Source: UBA6814 sp040753075 (GTDB taxonomy: Bacteria > Desulfobacterota > Desulfovibrionia > Desulfovibrionales > Desulfovibrionaceae). Taken from it: a stretch of 44,744 nucleotides of DNA. The translations under genes and the position numbers were made by a program. The DNA is taken from NCBI GenBank assembly GCA_040753075.1, contig JBFMHA010000021.1, forward strand, positions 1 through 44,744, given 5' to 3'. The notes under the pieces are model-generated. The model made no database searches, had not been told where the DNA came from, and saw nothing but the letters and a program-made list of their open reading frames with translations. Position 1 is the stretch's first letter. Every line of letters begins with the position of its first letter. This document shows positions 1 to 6,679 of the stretch, piece after piece.

Positions 1-214
1 GCCTCATCGCGTCGGAATCCCGTGCGCGCAGGGCCGCGCGGCCGGGGCGGGGCCGTGCTGCGCCATAACGGGGCCCGGGGCCGATGGCCCCGGCGGGTGG
101 GGCGCCGGGGAGGCGAGGAGCCTCCCCTGCCGCAGGGCGTGGGGGTAGCGCCGCAGACCGGGGTCCGGGCGGCGTCCCGGCCGGGACTGCGGGGACCCTG
201 TCCCCGCCCCTTTC

Positions 215-2791
215 CTAGGCCGGGAAGACCTGGGCCAGCTTGGTCAGGACAAAGGCGTCGGGGGCCAGGTCCGGGTTGACGTGCCGGACCAGGGCCAGGG
301 GGCTGGCGTAGTCCGCGGTCCAGTCCAGGGTGAGCCGAACGATGTCCGGCTCCCGGATCTCCGCCCGGGCCAGGAAGGGCCGGGCGTCGGCGTGCTTCAT
401 GCCGCGCTTGGTCATGCGGAGCCAGGGCAGGGTCTCGGCCTCGACCGCGGCCCGCCACTGGGCCAGGCGCTCGGCCGCGGCGTCGGGCGGCAGCAGGAGC
501 TTGAGTTCGAACTCCTCGGCGCAGGCCTGGGGCATCTTGCCGGTGGGGGGCAATTCCTCCACCCGCACCAGGGCCAGTCCCTCGGGCAGCACGGGCCGCA
601 GGGCGTCGGCCGCCTGCCCGGCGGTCCAGGGCCGGCGCAGGAACAGGTCGAACCATTCCTCGCGGCTCTCGATGCCCACGGACAGGGCGCGGCCGAAGCT
701 CATGCGGGGCAGGGGGTGGTAGCCCGCGGAGTAGGACAGGGGCAGTTTGGCGCGGCGCAGCACGCGGCCCAGGACGCGCTGCAGCTCCACGCCCGAGAGG
801 AACCGTTCCGGCCCGGCCTTCCGGTGCCAGACGCGCAGGCGCACGGCCTTGTCCGTGAGTTCGCCCAGGTCGGGCGGGGCGTCGGGGGCCGCGCCGGCAG
901 CGGCCGGGGCCGGGGGCTCGTCGCCGGCGTCCTCCTGGTCGCGCGCCGCCTGCACCACCCGGGGGCGGATCTCGTTCCGCGCGGCCGCGGCCTCCAGGAG
1001 CGAGCGCCGGCCCTCGTGGCTGCACACCCCGCAGCCCGCGCAGTCGCCGAAGCGGCAGTCCGCGGTTTCCCGGCCCTCCAGCGCCTTTCTGCGCTCGGCC
1101 AGGAGGAAGGGCTTGGACACGCCGCAGGAGAGGTGGTCCCAGGGCAGTTCTCCCTGCGGGTCGCGGGCGGCCAGGTAGGCCTCGGGATCGACGCCGCAGG
1201 CCGCGAAGGCCTCCCGCCAGACGGGCAGGGCCAGCTTGTCGGTCCAGGAGGAGAACAGCGCTCCGCGGCGGTAGGCCTCCTCCACCGCCGGGGCCAGGGC
1301 GCGGTCCCCGCGGGAGAAGACCCCCTCCAGCCAGCTCATCTCCGGGGCGTGCCAGCGCAGGGTCAGGCGCTTGAACGGGGCGAACTGGGAGCGGAGCCGG
1401 GCCACGGCATCGCGCACCTCGTCCTGGGAGAGCTGGCGCTCCCACTGGAAGGGGGTGTGCGGCTTGGGCACGAAGGGCGACACTGCGGCCGTGACCTGCA
1501 CCCGCCGCAGGCGCGGGTCGGCCGCGGCCAGGACCTTGCGGCACAGCTCCACGATGGCGTCGCGGTCCTCCTCGGTCTCGGTGGGCAGGCCGATCATGAA
1601 ATAGAGCTTCACCTGCTGCCAGCCGTGGCCGAACAGGGTGCGCACGTGGGCCAGGAGCCCCTCCTCGGTCACGCCCTTGTTGATCACGTCGCGCAGGCGC
1701 TGGGTGGCGGCCTCGGGCGCGATGGTGACTCCGGTGCGCCGGATGCTGGCCATGGCCCGCATGACCCGGGGCGACACCGAGCCCACCCGCAGCGAGGGCA
1801 GGGCCAGGCTCACCAGCTCGGCCCGGCAGGGCGGGGTCAGGGTCTCGAAGATGCGGCCCAGGGCCGAATGGTCGCCCGAGGACAGGGAGAGCAGGGACAC
1901 CTCCTCGAACCCGGTGGCGGCCAGGGCCCGGCGGGCCGCCTCCAGCAGGGTTTCGGGGGAGCGCTCGCGCACCGGGCGGTAGAGCATTCCGGCCTGGCAG
2001 AAGCGGCAGCCGCGGGTGCAGCCCCGGGCGATCTCCAGGGCCAGGCGGTCATGCACCGCGTCGGCGTAGGCCGTGACCTGCTCCGCGGGTTGGGCGAAGG
2101 CCTCCAGGTCCGCCACCAGGCGCTTGTCCACCCGATCGTATCCGGGCCGGAGCGGCGCGGGCGGCAGGCCCGGCCCCCGGTCCGCGAAGAGGGACGGGAC
2201 GTACGCCCCGGGTATCCCGGCCAGGCCGGCCAGGAGCGCCTCCCGCGGGGTCCCGGCCCGGCGCAGGTCCGCGATGCGGTCCAGCGCCTCGGGCAGGGCC
2301 TCCTCGCCGTCGCCCAGGACCATGGCGTCCACGAAGGGGGCCAGGGGCTCGGCCGCGAAGGCGCAGCCGCCGCCGGCCAGCACCACCGGGTGCTCGGGTC
2401 CGCGGTCGGCGCTGCGCAGGGGGATGCCCGCCAGGTCGAGCATGTAGAGCACGTTGGTGTAGCACAGCTCGTGGGTGACGTGGAACGCGATGGCGTCCAT
2501 GGCCGCCAGCGGGGTGTCCGACTCCAGTGTGGCCAACGGGGCCCCGCGTTCGCGCAGGATGGCCGCCACCTCTTCGGTGGGCGCGTAGACCCGCTCGGCC
2601 CACATGTGGGCGCGGGAGTTCACTGCGGCGTAGAGGATGCGCTGGCCGAGGTAGGACATGCCCACCTCGTAGAGGTCGGGAAAGGCCAGGGCCGCCCGGA
2701 CCCGGACCAGGGCCGGGTCCTTGCGCACGCTCCCGGGCTCGGTGCCCAGGTAGCGCGACGGCCCGGTGAACAGCGGCAGCAGTTCGCGCAT
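215..2791 (-). CDS. TIGR03960-type B12-binding radical SAM protein fused to a DUF2344 domain
   Basis: The protein has 858 residues. The radical SAM cluster motif CxxxCxxC is visible as C258, C262 and C265 (sequence GCTRGCRFC). The first 240 residues resemble the B12-binding-like N-terminus of the TIGR03960 family. A Cys-rich patch (CRFGDCAGCGVC) lies near residue 590. The C-terminal 200 residues, beginning around LRVWHRKAGPERFLSGVELQ, match the DUF2344/TIGR03936 domain, which is a separate gene in some lineages. The chemical reaction of this family is not established as far as I know. The ATG at 2791 lies only about 10 bases after the T-run of the upstream gene's terminator, so either a promoter is embedded there or expression relies on read-through. 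The family call is firm; the function is unknown. Confidence 0.9.
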   Translation of the reverse strand: MRELLPLFTGPSRYLGTEPGSVRKDPALVRVRAALAFPDLYEVGMSYLGQRILYAAVNSRAHMWAERVYAPTEEVAAILRERGAPLATLESDTPLAAMDAIAFHVTHELCYTNVLYMLDLAGIPLRSADRGPEHPVVLAGGGCAFAAEPLAPFVDAMVLGDGEEALPEALDRIADLRRAGTPREALLAGLAGIPGAYVPSLFADRGPGLPPAPLRPGYDRVDKRLVADLEAFAQPAEQVTAYADAVHDRLALEIARGCTRGCRFCQAGMLYRPVRERSPETLLEAARRALAATGFEEVSLLSLSSGDHSALGRIFETLTPPCRAELVSLALPSLRVGSVSPRVMRAMASIRRTGVTIAPEAATQRLRDVINKGVTEEGLLAHVRTLFGHGWQQVKLYFMIGLPTETEEDRDAIVELCRKVLAAADPRLRRVQVTAAVSPFVPKPHTPFQWERQLSQDEVRDAVARLRSQFAPFKRLTLRWHAPEMSWLEGVFSRGDRALAPAVEEAYRRGALFSSWTDKLALPVWREAFAACGVDPEAYLAARDPQGELPWDHLSCGVSKPFLLAERRKALEGRETADCRFGDCAGCGVCSHEGRRSLLEAAAARNEIRPRVVQAARDQEDAGDEPPAPAAAGAAPDAPPDLGELTDKAVRLRVWHRKAGPERFLSGVELQRVLGRVLRRAKLPLSYSAGYHPLPRMSFGRALSVGIESREEWFDLFLRRPWTAGQAADALRPVLPEGLALVRVEELPPTGKMPQACAEEFELKLLLPPDAAAERLAQWRAAVEAETLPWLRMTKRGMKHADARPFLARAEIREPDIVRLTLDWTADYASPLALVRHVNPDLAPDAFVLTKLAQVFPA

Positions 2792-2800
2792 GGTCTCTCC

Positions 2801-2874
2801 AAAAAGAGCCGGGAGGGAAGGGGAACCCCCGCCTTTTCCTGGCGGTGAAAGGGGGGGCTCCCCTTCCCTCCCGG
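2801..2874 (-). terminator. Rho-independent terminator of the 2943-3302 gene
   Basis: A perfect 16-bp inverted repeat (left arm 2809-2824, right arm 2859-2874; arm CCGGGAGGGAAGGGGA) is extended inward by runs of C and G. On the minus strand the stem is followed by CTC and a run of five T (2801-2805). It sits between the end of the 2943-3302 gene and the ATG of the radical SAM gene. Confidence 0.8.
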
Positions 2875-2942
2875 ATCCTCCCTTCCCCTCTCCCCCAAAA
2901 GCCGCTGTCCTGGGGTCTGGGGCAGAGGCGGCAGGTCGGTCG

Positions 2943-3302
2943 TTACTTCTTGAGCAGCTTGGACAGGTCGGGCACGCCCTTGGCCTTGCCGCCGGCCAGG
3001 GTCTGGAGGCTGCGCAGGTCGCCGGGGCCGGACAGGGTGAGGTTGGTGATGGCCTCCATGTACTTGGTCTTCAGCTCCTCGGGGCACTTCTTGTACTCGT
3101 AGAGCACGTGCCCCAGGCTGATCTCGGCATCCATGGCCGTGTCGAAGGGATAGCCGAAGGGCAGCAGCAGCATCTGCACCCCCTGCTGGGTGGGGATGGT
3201 CTGGATCGCGGCCGCGTCCTTGATCTTGCCCTCGTCGGCGCTCCACTTGCCGATCACGATGTCGCCGTTGACGAGCTTGGCCATTCTGATGTCGTACGCC
3301 AT
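2943..3302 (-). CDS. Conserved hypothetical protein, possibly Sm-like
   Basis: This is a 119-residue soluble protein with no signal peptide or membrane segment. The N-terminus (KLVNGDIVIGKW) resembles the Sm1 strand pattern of LSm/Hfq-like RNA-binding folds, and the next strands (QGVQMLLLPFGYPF) would fit a small beta barrel. The C-terminal half is helical and ends in a Lys-rich tail. The ATG is preceded by AGAAGGAGA, a good ribosome-binding site. It has its own sigma70-like promoter and a strong terminator, so it is probably monocistronic. The Sm link is an inference from one motif; I recognise no named family. Confidence 0.75.
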   Translation of the reverse strand: MAYDIRMAKLVNGDIVIGKWSADEGKIKDAAAIQTIPTQQGVQMLLLPFGYPFDTAMDAEISLGHVLYEYKKCPEELKTKYMEAITNLTLSGPGDLRSLQTLAGGKAKGVPDLSKLLKK

Positions 3303-3338
3303 GGGGCGGTCTCCTTCTGGGTCTGATGTGAGGCAAGG

Positions 3339-3367
3339 AACGTAGGGACCCGCCCTGCGCTTGTCAA
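3339..3367 (-). promoter_or_regulatory. Sigma70-type promoter for the 2943-3302 gene
   Basis: On the minus strand, TTGACA (3367-3362) and TACGTT (3344-3339) are separated by exactly 17 bases. They lie about 40 bases upstream of the ATG at 3302. The TACGTT -10 element is imperfect. Confidence 0.6.
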
Positions 3368-3487
3368 GCGCGGCCGGGCCGCGCCGGGGAGGGCCGCGGG
3401 AGGATGTATACCCCGTTACCGTATGCGAAAAGGCGGCGTCGTGGCGAGGTTAGCCGCCTCTCCTGCCATAATTTTCCGGTACTGTTC

Positions 3488-3516
3488 TTGACAGGACTGT
3501 TCAGCGGTCCTATCCT
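3488..3516 (+). promoter_or_regulatory. Sigma70-type promoter of the cstR-like/dsrE operon
   Basis: A consensus -35 TTGACA (3488-3493), a 17-base spacer and TATCCT (3511-3516) lie 46 bases upstream of the ATG at 3562. A palindromic operator candidate begins five bases after the -10 element, at the expected transcription start, which suits repression. Confidence 0.75.
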
Positions 3517-3520
3517 TCAG

Positions 3521-3537
3521 ATACCATGCCAGGGTAT
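3521..3537 (+). promoter_or_regulatory. Candidate CsoR/CstR-family operator
   Basis: ATACCATGCCAGGGTAT is an inverted repeat with arms ATACC and GGTAT around a 7-base centre. CsoR/RcnR/CstR-family repressors bind G/C tracts flanked by AT ends of this general form. It overlaps the predicted transcription start of the regulator's own operon, so autoregulation is likely. A related sequence, TATACCCCGTTACCGTAT (3407-3424), lies about 75 bases upstream in the divergent intergenic region and could be a second site. Confidence 0.55.
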
Positions 3538-3561
3538 AGTATGATCCACAGGAGGAGCGCC

Positions 3562-3849
3562 ATGACCCAGCCCGACCGGGCGGACCCCGCCAGCAAGAAC
3601 GTGCTCGCCCGCCTGCGCCGCATCGAGGGCCAGATCCGCGGCATCCAGAAGATGGTCGAGGAGGGCCAGGACTGCGAAAAGGTGCTCGTCCAGGTCAAGG
3701 CCGCCCAATCCGCGCTGCGCGCGGCCTCCGGCCTCATCCTCAAGGCCTCCCTGGCCAAGTGCTACGCCCGGGGCGGATCCGAGACCCCGGACGAGGTCCT
3801 GGAGCGCCTGAACCGCACCGCGGACATCATCACCAGGTACATCGAATAG
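3562..3849 (+). CDS. CsoR-family repressor, CstR-like (Cys-only persulfide-sensor type)
   Basis: This 95-residue all-helical protein belongs to the CsoR/RcnR/FrmR (DUF156) family. The signature NVLARLRRIEGQIRGIQKMV is at residues 13-32. The ligand Cys residues are C38 and C67. The His normally found four residues before the second Cys in copper-sensing CsoR is Ser63. Absence of that His with both Cys kept is the hallmark of CstR, which senses persulfides or polysulfides through a Cys-Cys link. The start at 3562 is chosen because AGGAGG lies 6-12 bases upstream; the in-frame ATG at 3526 lies inside the operator. The next gene is a DsrE-family sulfur carrier, which supports sulfur rather than metal sensing. 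The effector is inferred, not shown. Confidence 0.88.
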   Translation: MTQPDRADPASKNVLARLRRIEGQIRGIQKMVEEGQDCEKVLVQVKAAQSALRAASGLILKASLAKCYARGGSETPDEVLERLNRTADIITRYIE

Positions 3850-3877
3850 CGGCGCGCAACGCGCCAAGGAGAACGCC

Positions 3878-4333
3878 ATGTCAGCCAACGAAACCACGGA
3901 AAAGCAGAAGTACACCTTCATCTGCTCCCGCGACACCCTGGACGGGGCCTACCCCTCCCTGATCCTGGCCCTCAACGCCGTGCGCCTGGGCCACGAGGCC
4001 ACCGTCTTCTACACCTTCATGGGCGTGAACATCGTGCGCAAGGGCTACCTGGCCAAGCTCAAGTTCCATCCCCCCGGCTTCATGGGCGCCATCCCCGGCA
4101 TGTCCGCCCTGGCCACCTCCATGATGAAGAAGCAGATCGAGAAGGCCAACATCCCGGACCTGGAGGCCCTCCTGGAGATGGCCCAGATCGAGGGCGTCAA
4201 GCTGGTGGCCTGCCGCATGACCATGGAGATGATGCAGATCCCCGAATCCGACCTCCTGGAGGATGTGGAGATCATGAACGCCGAGCAGTACCTCAAGCTC
4301 GCCGGCCAGTGCGCCATCAACATGTTCACCTAG
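3878..4333 (+). CDS. DsrE2-like sulfur-carrier family protein
   Basis: The protein has 151 residues. The N-terminal FICSRDTLDGAYPSLILA and the C-terminal VACRMTMEMM motifs are typical of the DsrE/DsrE2 (COG2210-like) branch, with C16 and C112 as candidate persulfide-carrying residues and C145 near the end. A hydrophobic or amphipathic Met/Gly-rich stretch (GFMGAIPGMSALATSMM) at residues 67-83 is also usual for DsrE2. Relatives bind or relay sulfane sulfur in sulfur-metabolising bacteria. It begins 28 bases after the CstR-like regulator and has the ribosome-binding site AAGGAGAACGCC. A role in sulfane-sulfur handling under the upstream repressor is inferred. Confidence 0.82.
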   Translation: MSANETTEKQKYTFICSRDTLDGAYPSLILALNAVRLGHEATVFYTFMGVNIVRKGYLAKLKFHPPGFMGAIPGMSALATSMMKKQIEKANIPDLEALLEMAQIEGVKLVACRMTMEMMQIPESDLLEDVEIMNAEQYLKLAGQCAINMFT

Positions 4334-4384
4334 CAGGCCCGCGAAACCCCTGACGACCTGAAACGCGAGACAAGGAGACCCGCC

Positions 4385-4729
4385 ATGACCGATTCCCTGT
4401 GCAGCCTGCACTGCGGGCGCTTAGCCGGCGTGGACCCCGCCGCCGTGGCCGCGGCCCTGCCCGGCCTGCAGACCGCCTTCACCCACGTGGACTATTCTCC
4501 GGAACGGCGCACCCTGGACCTCACCGGAGCGCACGGCCTCCCGGACGACCCCGAGGCCCTCACCAGGCTCCTGGACTCCCTCTCCAGGCTGCTCGGCGAG
4601 GACGGCCGCGGCTCCATCATCCTGCGCTGCGAGAACACCGAGATCTGCTACTTCCGCAGGAACATGTGGGCGCTGCTCGCCATGCACATCCCGCCCGACC
4701 CCTTCGACCGCATCCGCCACGCCGGCTGA
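4385..4729 (+). CDS. Hypothetical protein, third gene of the cstR-dsrE operon
   Basis: A 114-residue protein that I do not recognise. It begins with a Cys/His cluster (LCSLHCGRL, residues 5-13) and has another Cys pair near the C-terminus (LRCENTEICYF). It is predicted to be soluble. The ATG follows ACAAGGAGACCCGCC, a strong ribosome-binding site, 51 bases after the dsrE2 stop, and a strong terminator follows the stop codon, so it closes this operon. The paired Cys residues next to a persulfide-type sensor suggest a thiol role, but this is a guess from context. Confidence 0.75.
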   Translation: MTDSLCSLHCGRLAGVDPAAVAAALPGLQTAFTHVDYSPERRTLDLTGAHGLPDDPEALTRLLDSLSRLLGEDGRGSIILRCENTEICYFRRNMWALLAMHIPPDPFDRIRHAG

Positions 4730-4749
4730 CCCCGGCCGGCGCGCTCCCC

Positions 4750-4790
4750 GCGAGGGCGGCCCCGCCCCGGCCGCCCTCGCTGCGTTTTTC
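4750..4790 (+). terminator. Rho-independent terminator closing the cstR-dsrE operon
   Basis: An 11-bp perfect GC stem (GCGAGGGCGGC, 4750-4760, pairing with 4770-4780) has a 9-base loop and is followed by TGCGTTTTT. It lies just after the stop codon at 4729. Confidence 0.85.
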
Positions 4791-4798
4791 GTCTCCCT

Positions 4799-4812
4799 TT
4801 GACGCATATCAA
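4799..4812 (+). promoter_or_regulatory. FNR/CRP-family binding site
   Basis: TTGACGCATATCAA fits the FNR-type consensus TTGAT-N4-ATCAA with one mismatch. It lies between the operon terminator and the cupin gene, about 80 bases upstream of the cupin ATG. Redox or nitrosative control of the cupin-hemerythrin pair through an FNR, Dnr or HcpR homologue is likely but inferred. No such regulator is encoded in this window. Confidence 0.55.
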
Positions 4813-4893
4813 AGCCGAATCCTCCCCGCCGCCTTACCACGGAGTCGAAAACGTGCTACAGGGCCGGCAGGGCCCTGGACGAGGAGGATTCCC

Positions 4894-5211
4894 ATGCAGA
4901 CGTTCAGGCTTTCCGAAACCCGCGAGTTCCGCGACGCCGGACTCAAGAAGTTCCTGGTCCACGACTCCTACAACTTCCGCATCATCAACTTCAATCTCAA
5001 GGCCGGGCAGGAGTTGCCCGTGCACAGCCACGACCTGGACGGCGAACTCTCCATCCTCGTGCTGGAGGGCGAGGGCGAGTTCCTGGGCGGCGGGCTGGAC
5101 ACCATCACGGCCAGCCCCGGCGACGTGCTCCTCTCCGAGGTGCGCGAGCCCCACGGCGTGCGCGCCAGGACGGACATGCGGATACTCGTGACGATCGCGC
5201 CCCCTGTCTGA
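4894..5211 (+). CDS. Small single-domain cupin protein
   Basis: A 105-residue beta-barrel cupin. Cupin motif 1 reads GQELPVHSHDLDGE, giving metal ligands H44, H46 and E51. Motif 2 (PGDVLLSEVREPHGVRA) gives H87. The metal site is therefore complete. The start follows GAGGAGGATTCCC. The hemerythrin-PAS gene begins 37 bases downstream, and an FNR-type site lies upstream. The substrate cannot be read from sequence. Small cupins next to oxygen or redox proteins are often stress-related dioxygenases or sensors, but nothing here settles that. Confidence 0.85.
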   Translation: MQTFRLSETREFRDAGLKKFLVHDSYNFRIINFNLKAGQELPVHSHDLDGELSILVLEGEGEFLGGGLDTITASPGDVLLSEVREPHGVRARTDMRILVTIAPPV

Positions 5212-5248
5212 TCCGCAACACATTGAAATAAAAGAAGGAGAACAGCCC

Positions 5249-6208
5249 GTGGACGACGCCAAACGCTGGGACGAGTACCTGATCGCGGAGCACGAGCTCA
5301 TCGAGCGCAGCATGGCCGTGCTCAAGATCAGCCTGGAGGACCTGGGCCGGACCGCCCGCCATCCGGCCCGACTCATGCGCGCCCTGGACTTCCTCCTGGA
5401 GTTCGGGGACAAGCTGCACAACCAGAAGGAGGAACAGCACCTCTTCCCCCGCATGGAGCAGCGCGGCGTCCCCCGTGACGCCGGCCCCATCGGGGTCATG
5501 CTCATGGAGCACCAGGCCGAGCGCGACCTGCTGCGCCAGCTCCTGGCCGAGGCCCCCAAGCTCGCCGCCGCGTCGCCCGCGGACCGCGAGGCCTTCCGGG
5601 CCCGCGCCCTGGACTACCTGAAGATCCGCGCCGAGCACATCTGGAAGGAGAACGACATCCTCTACAAGATGGCCCTGCAGGTGCTCGCGGCCCAGGACCA
5701 GGCCGAGCTGCTCGCCGCCTTCCGCCGGCTCGACCTGGAGACCTACGGCCCCAAGGCCCGCGAGCACTTCGAGCACATGGTGGCGGAGCAGGAGCAGGCC
5801 GGCGGCGTCCGCACCCGCCTGGTGGAGAACCTCTCCTACGAGCAGCTCCACGGCATCCTGGAGGCCCTGCCCGTGGAAGTCACCTTCGTGGACGCCGACG
5901 ACACGGTAGCCTACTTCAACCGGCTGGACAAAAAGAAGGTCTTCACCCGCTCCCGCTCGGTCATCGGCCGCAAGGTGGAGAAATGCCACCCGGCCAAGAG
6001 CGTGGACACGGTCAAGGCCATCGTGGAGGGGTTCAAGAACAGAACCCGCGACAAGGCCGAGTTCTGGATCGACTTCGCCGGCGACACCATCCACATCCGC
6101 TACTTCCCGGTCTACTCCGACGACGGCCAGTACCTCGGCGTGCTCGAAGTCACCCAGGAGATCGGCGCCATCAGGAAGCTAACCGGCCAGAAACGGCTGC
6201 TGGACTAG
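5249..6208 (+). CDS. Hemerythrin HHE-domain protein with C-terminal PAS domain
   Basis: A 319-residue cytoplasmic protein. The N-terminal 150 residues form an HHE four-helix domain with the iron-binding His/Glu pattern (EHELIERSM, HNQKEEQHLFPRME, MEHQAERD, EHIWKEND). Residues from about 195 to the end form a PAS domain of the DUF438-associated type (VEVTFVDADDTVAYFNRLDK, then KKVFTRSRSVIGRKVEKCHP). No output domain is attached, so it probably binds O2, NO or a redox ligand and signals through a partner, or is an oxygen-handling protein. The start is GTG at 5249, preceded by AAGGAGAAC; no ATG suits better. The FNR-type site upstream of the cupin fits oxygen-related control. Confidence 0.85.
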   Translation: MDDAKRWDEYLIAEHELIERSMAVLKISLEDLGRTARHPARLMRALDFLLEFGDKLHNQKEEQHLFPRMEQRGVPRDAGPIGVMLMEHQAERDLLRQLLAEAPKLAAASPADREAFRARALDYLKIRAEHIWKENDILYKMALQVLAAQDQAELLAAFRRLDLETYGPKAREHFEHMVAEQEQAGGVRTRLVENLSYEQLHGILEALPVEVTFVDADDTVAYFNRLDKKKVFTRSRSVIGRKVEKCHPAKSVDTVKAIVEGFKNRTRDKAEFWIDFAGDTIHIRYFPVYSDDGQYLGVLEVTQEIGAIRKLTGQKRLLD

Positions 6209-6245
6209 GCGGGGCCGGGGCGTCGTCACCGCCCCTCTCGGTTTC

Positions 6246-6500
6246 CTACACGTCCCCGTTCTCCAGGATCTTCTTGTCCTCGTATGGCGCGGTGCGGCGG
6301 CGGTACCATTCGAGCTTGGCGTGCTCCATGGCCGAGGCGCACAGCGCCAGGTTGGCGTAGTTCGTGCCGACGCGCTCCAGGAACAGGGCGGCGAGCTTGG
6401 TGATGCAGTAGTTCAGGTCGCCCTCGGTCTCGATCTGGGCTGCGGCCTGTTCCAGGTGCGGGTCGAAGCGCGGCCGCCGGTCGGCGGGGATGTAGGGCAT
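6246..6500 (-). CDS. Small conserved hypothetical protein (DUF6899-like)
   Basis: An 84-residue protein (MPYIPADRRPRFDP at the start, then GDLNYCITKLAALFLERVG and ALCASAMEHAKLEWYRR). It matches a small conserved family I associate with phage and environmental genomes, usually annotated DUF6899; that label is from memory. It is helical and soluble, with no signal. The ATG is preceded by GAGGAGGCCCC on the minus strand. A 157-bp repeat lies immediately upstream of it. Function unknown. Confidence 0.7.
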   Translation of the reverse strand: MPYIPADRRPRFDPHLEQAAAQIETEGDLNYCITKLAALFLERVGTNYANLALCASAMEHAKLEWYRRRTAPYEDKKILENGDV

Positions 6501-6522
6501 GGGGCCTCCTCGGGGTTCGGCC

Positions 6523-6679
6523 TAGCAGGCCGTTGAAAAACGGCGATCTGCTGCGTCAGCGAAAAAATCCAGACCGCTTATGTATGCGCAATACATTGCG
6601 CGTCCTGGATTTTTCCGCCTCCTTGCATCTCACCATTTTTGAACGGCCTGCGAATTTCGATTTTTCTACAGTCAGCTAG
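6523..6679. repeat. 157-bp interspersed repeat, copy 1 (MITE-like)
   Basis: This copy is about 96% identical (6 mismatches in 157) to 22889-23045, in the same orientation. It begins and ends with TAG. Outer 19-base arms (6525-6543 and 6633-6651; GCAGGCCGTTGAAAAACGG against its near-complement) enclose a shorter hairpin with arms AAAAATCCAG and CTGGATTTTT. GC content is much lower than the surroundings. Its right end provides the TAG stop of the sbcC-like gene (6676-6678). It has no coding capacity, so it is probably a non-autonomous element or a palindromic 3'-end repeat. Confidence 0.85.

Noticed and set aside
1..214. Possible gene or terminator at the left edge
   Set aside because: The 85-codon plus-strand frame is Arg/Gly/Pro-rich without a start signal. 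Palindromes such as GTCCCGGCCGGGAC occur after the radical SAM stop but have no T-run.
281..2848. An 855-codon plus-strand open frame opposite the radical SAM gene
   Set aside because: Antisense open frame caused by high GC; composition is Gly/Gln/Arg/His-rich with no family motifs. The same applies to the long antisense frames at 7549-10914, 10218-11483, 35810-37801, 37557-39122 and 40916-42439.
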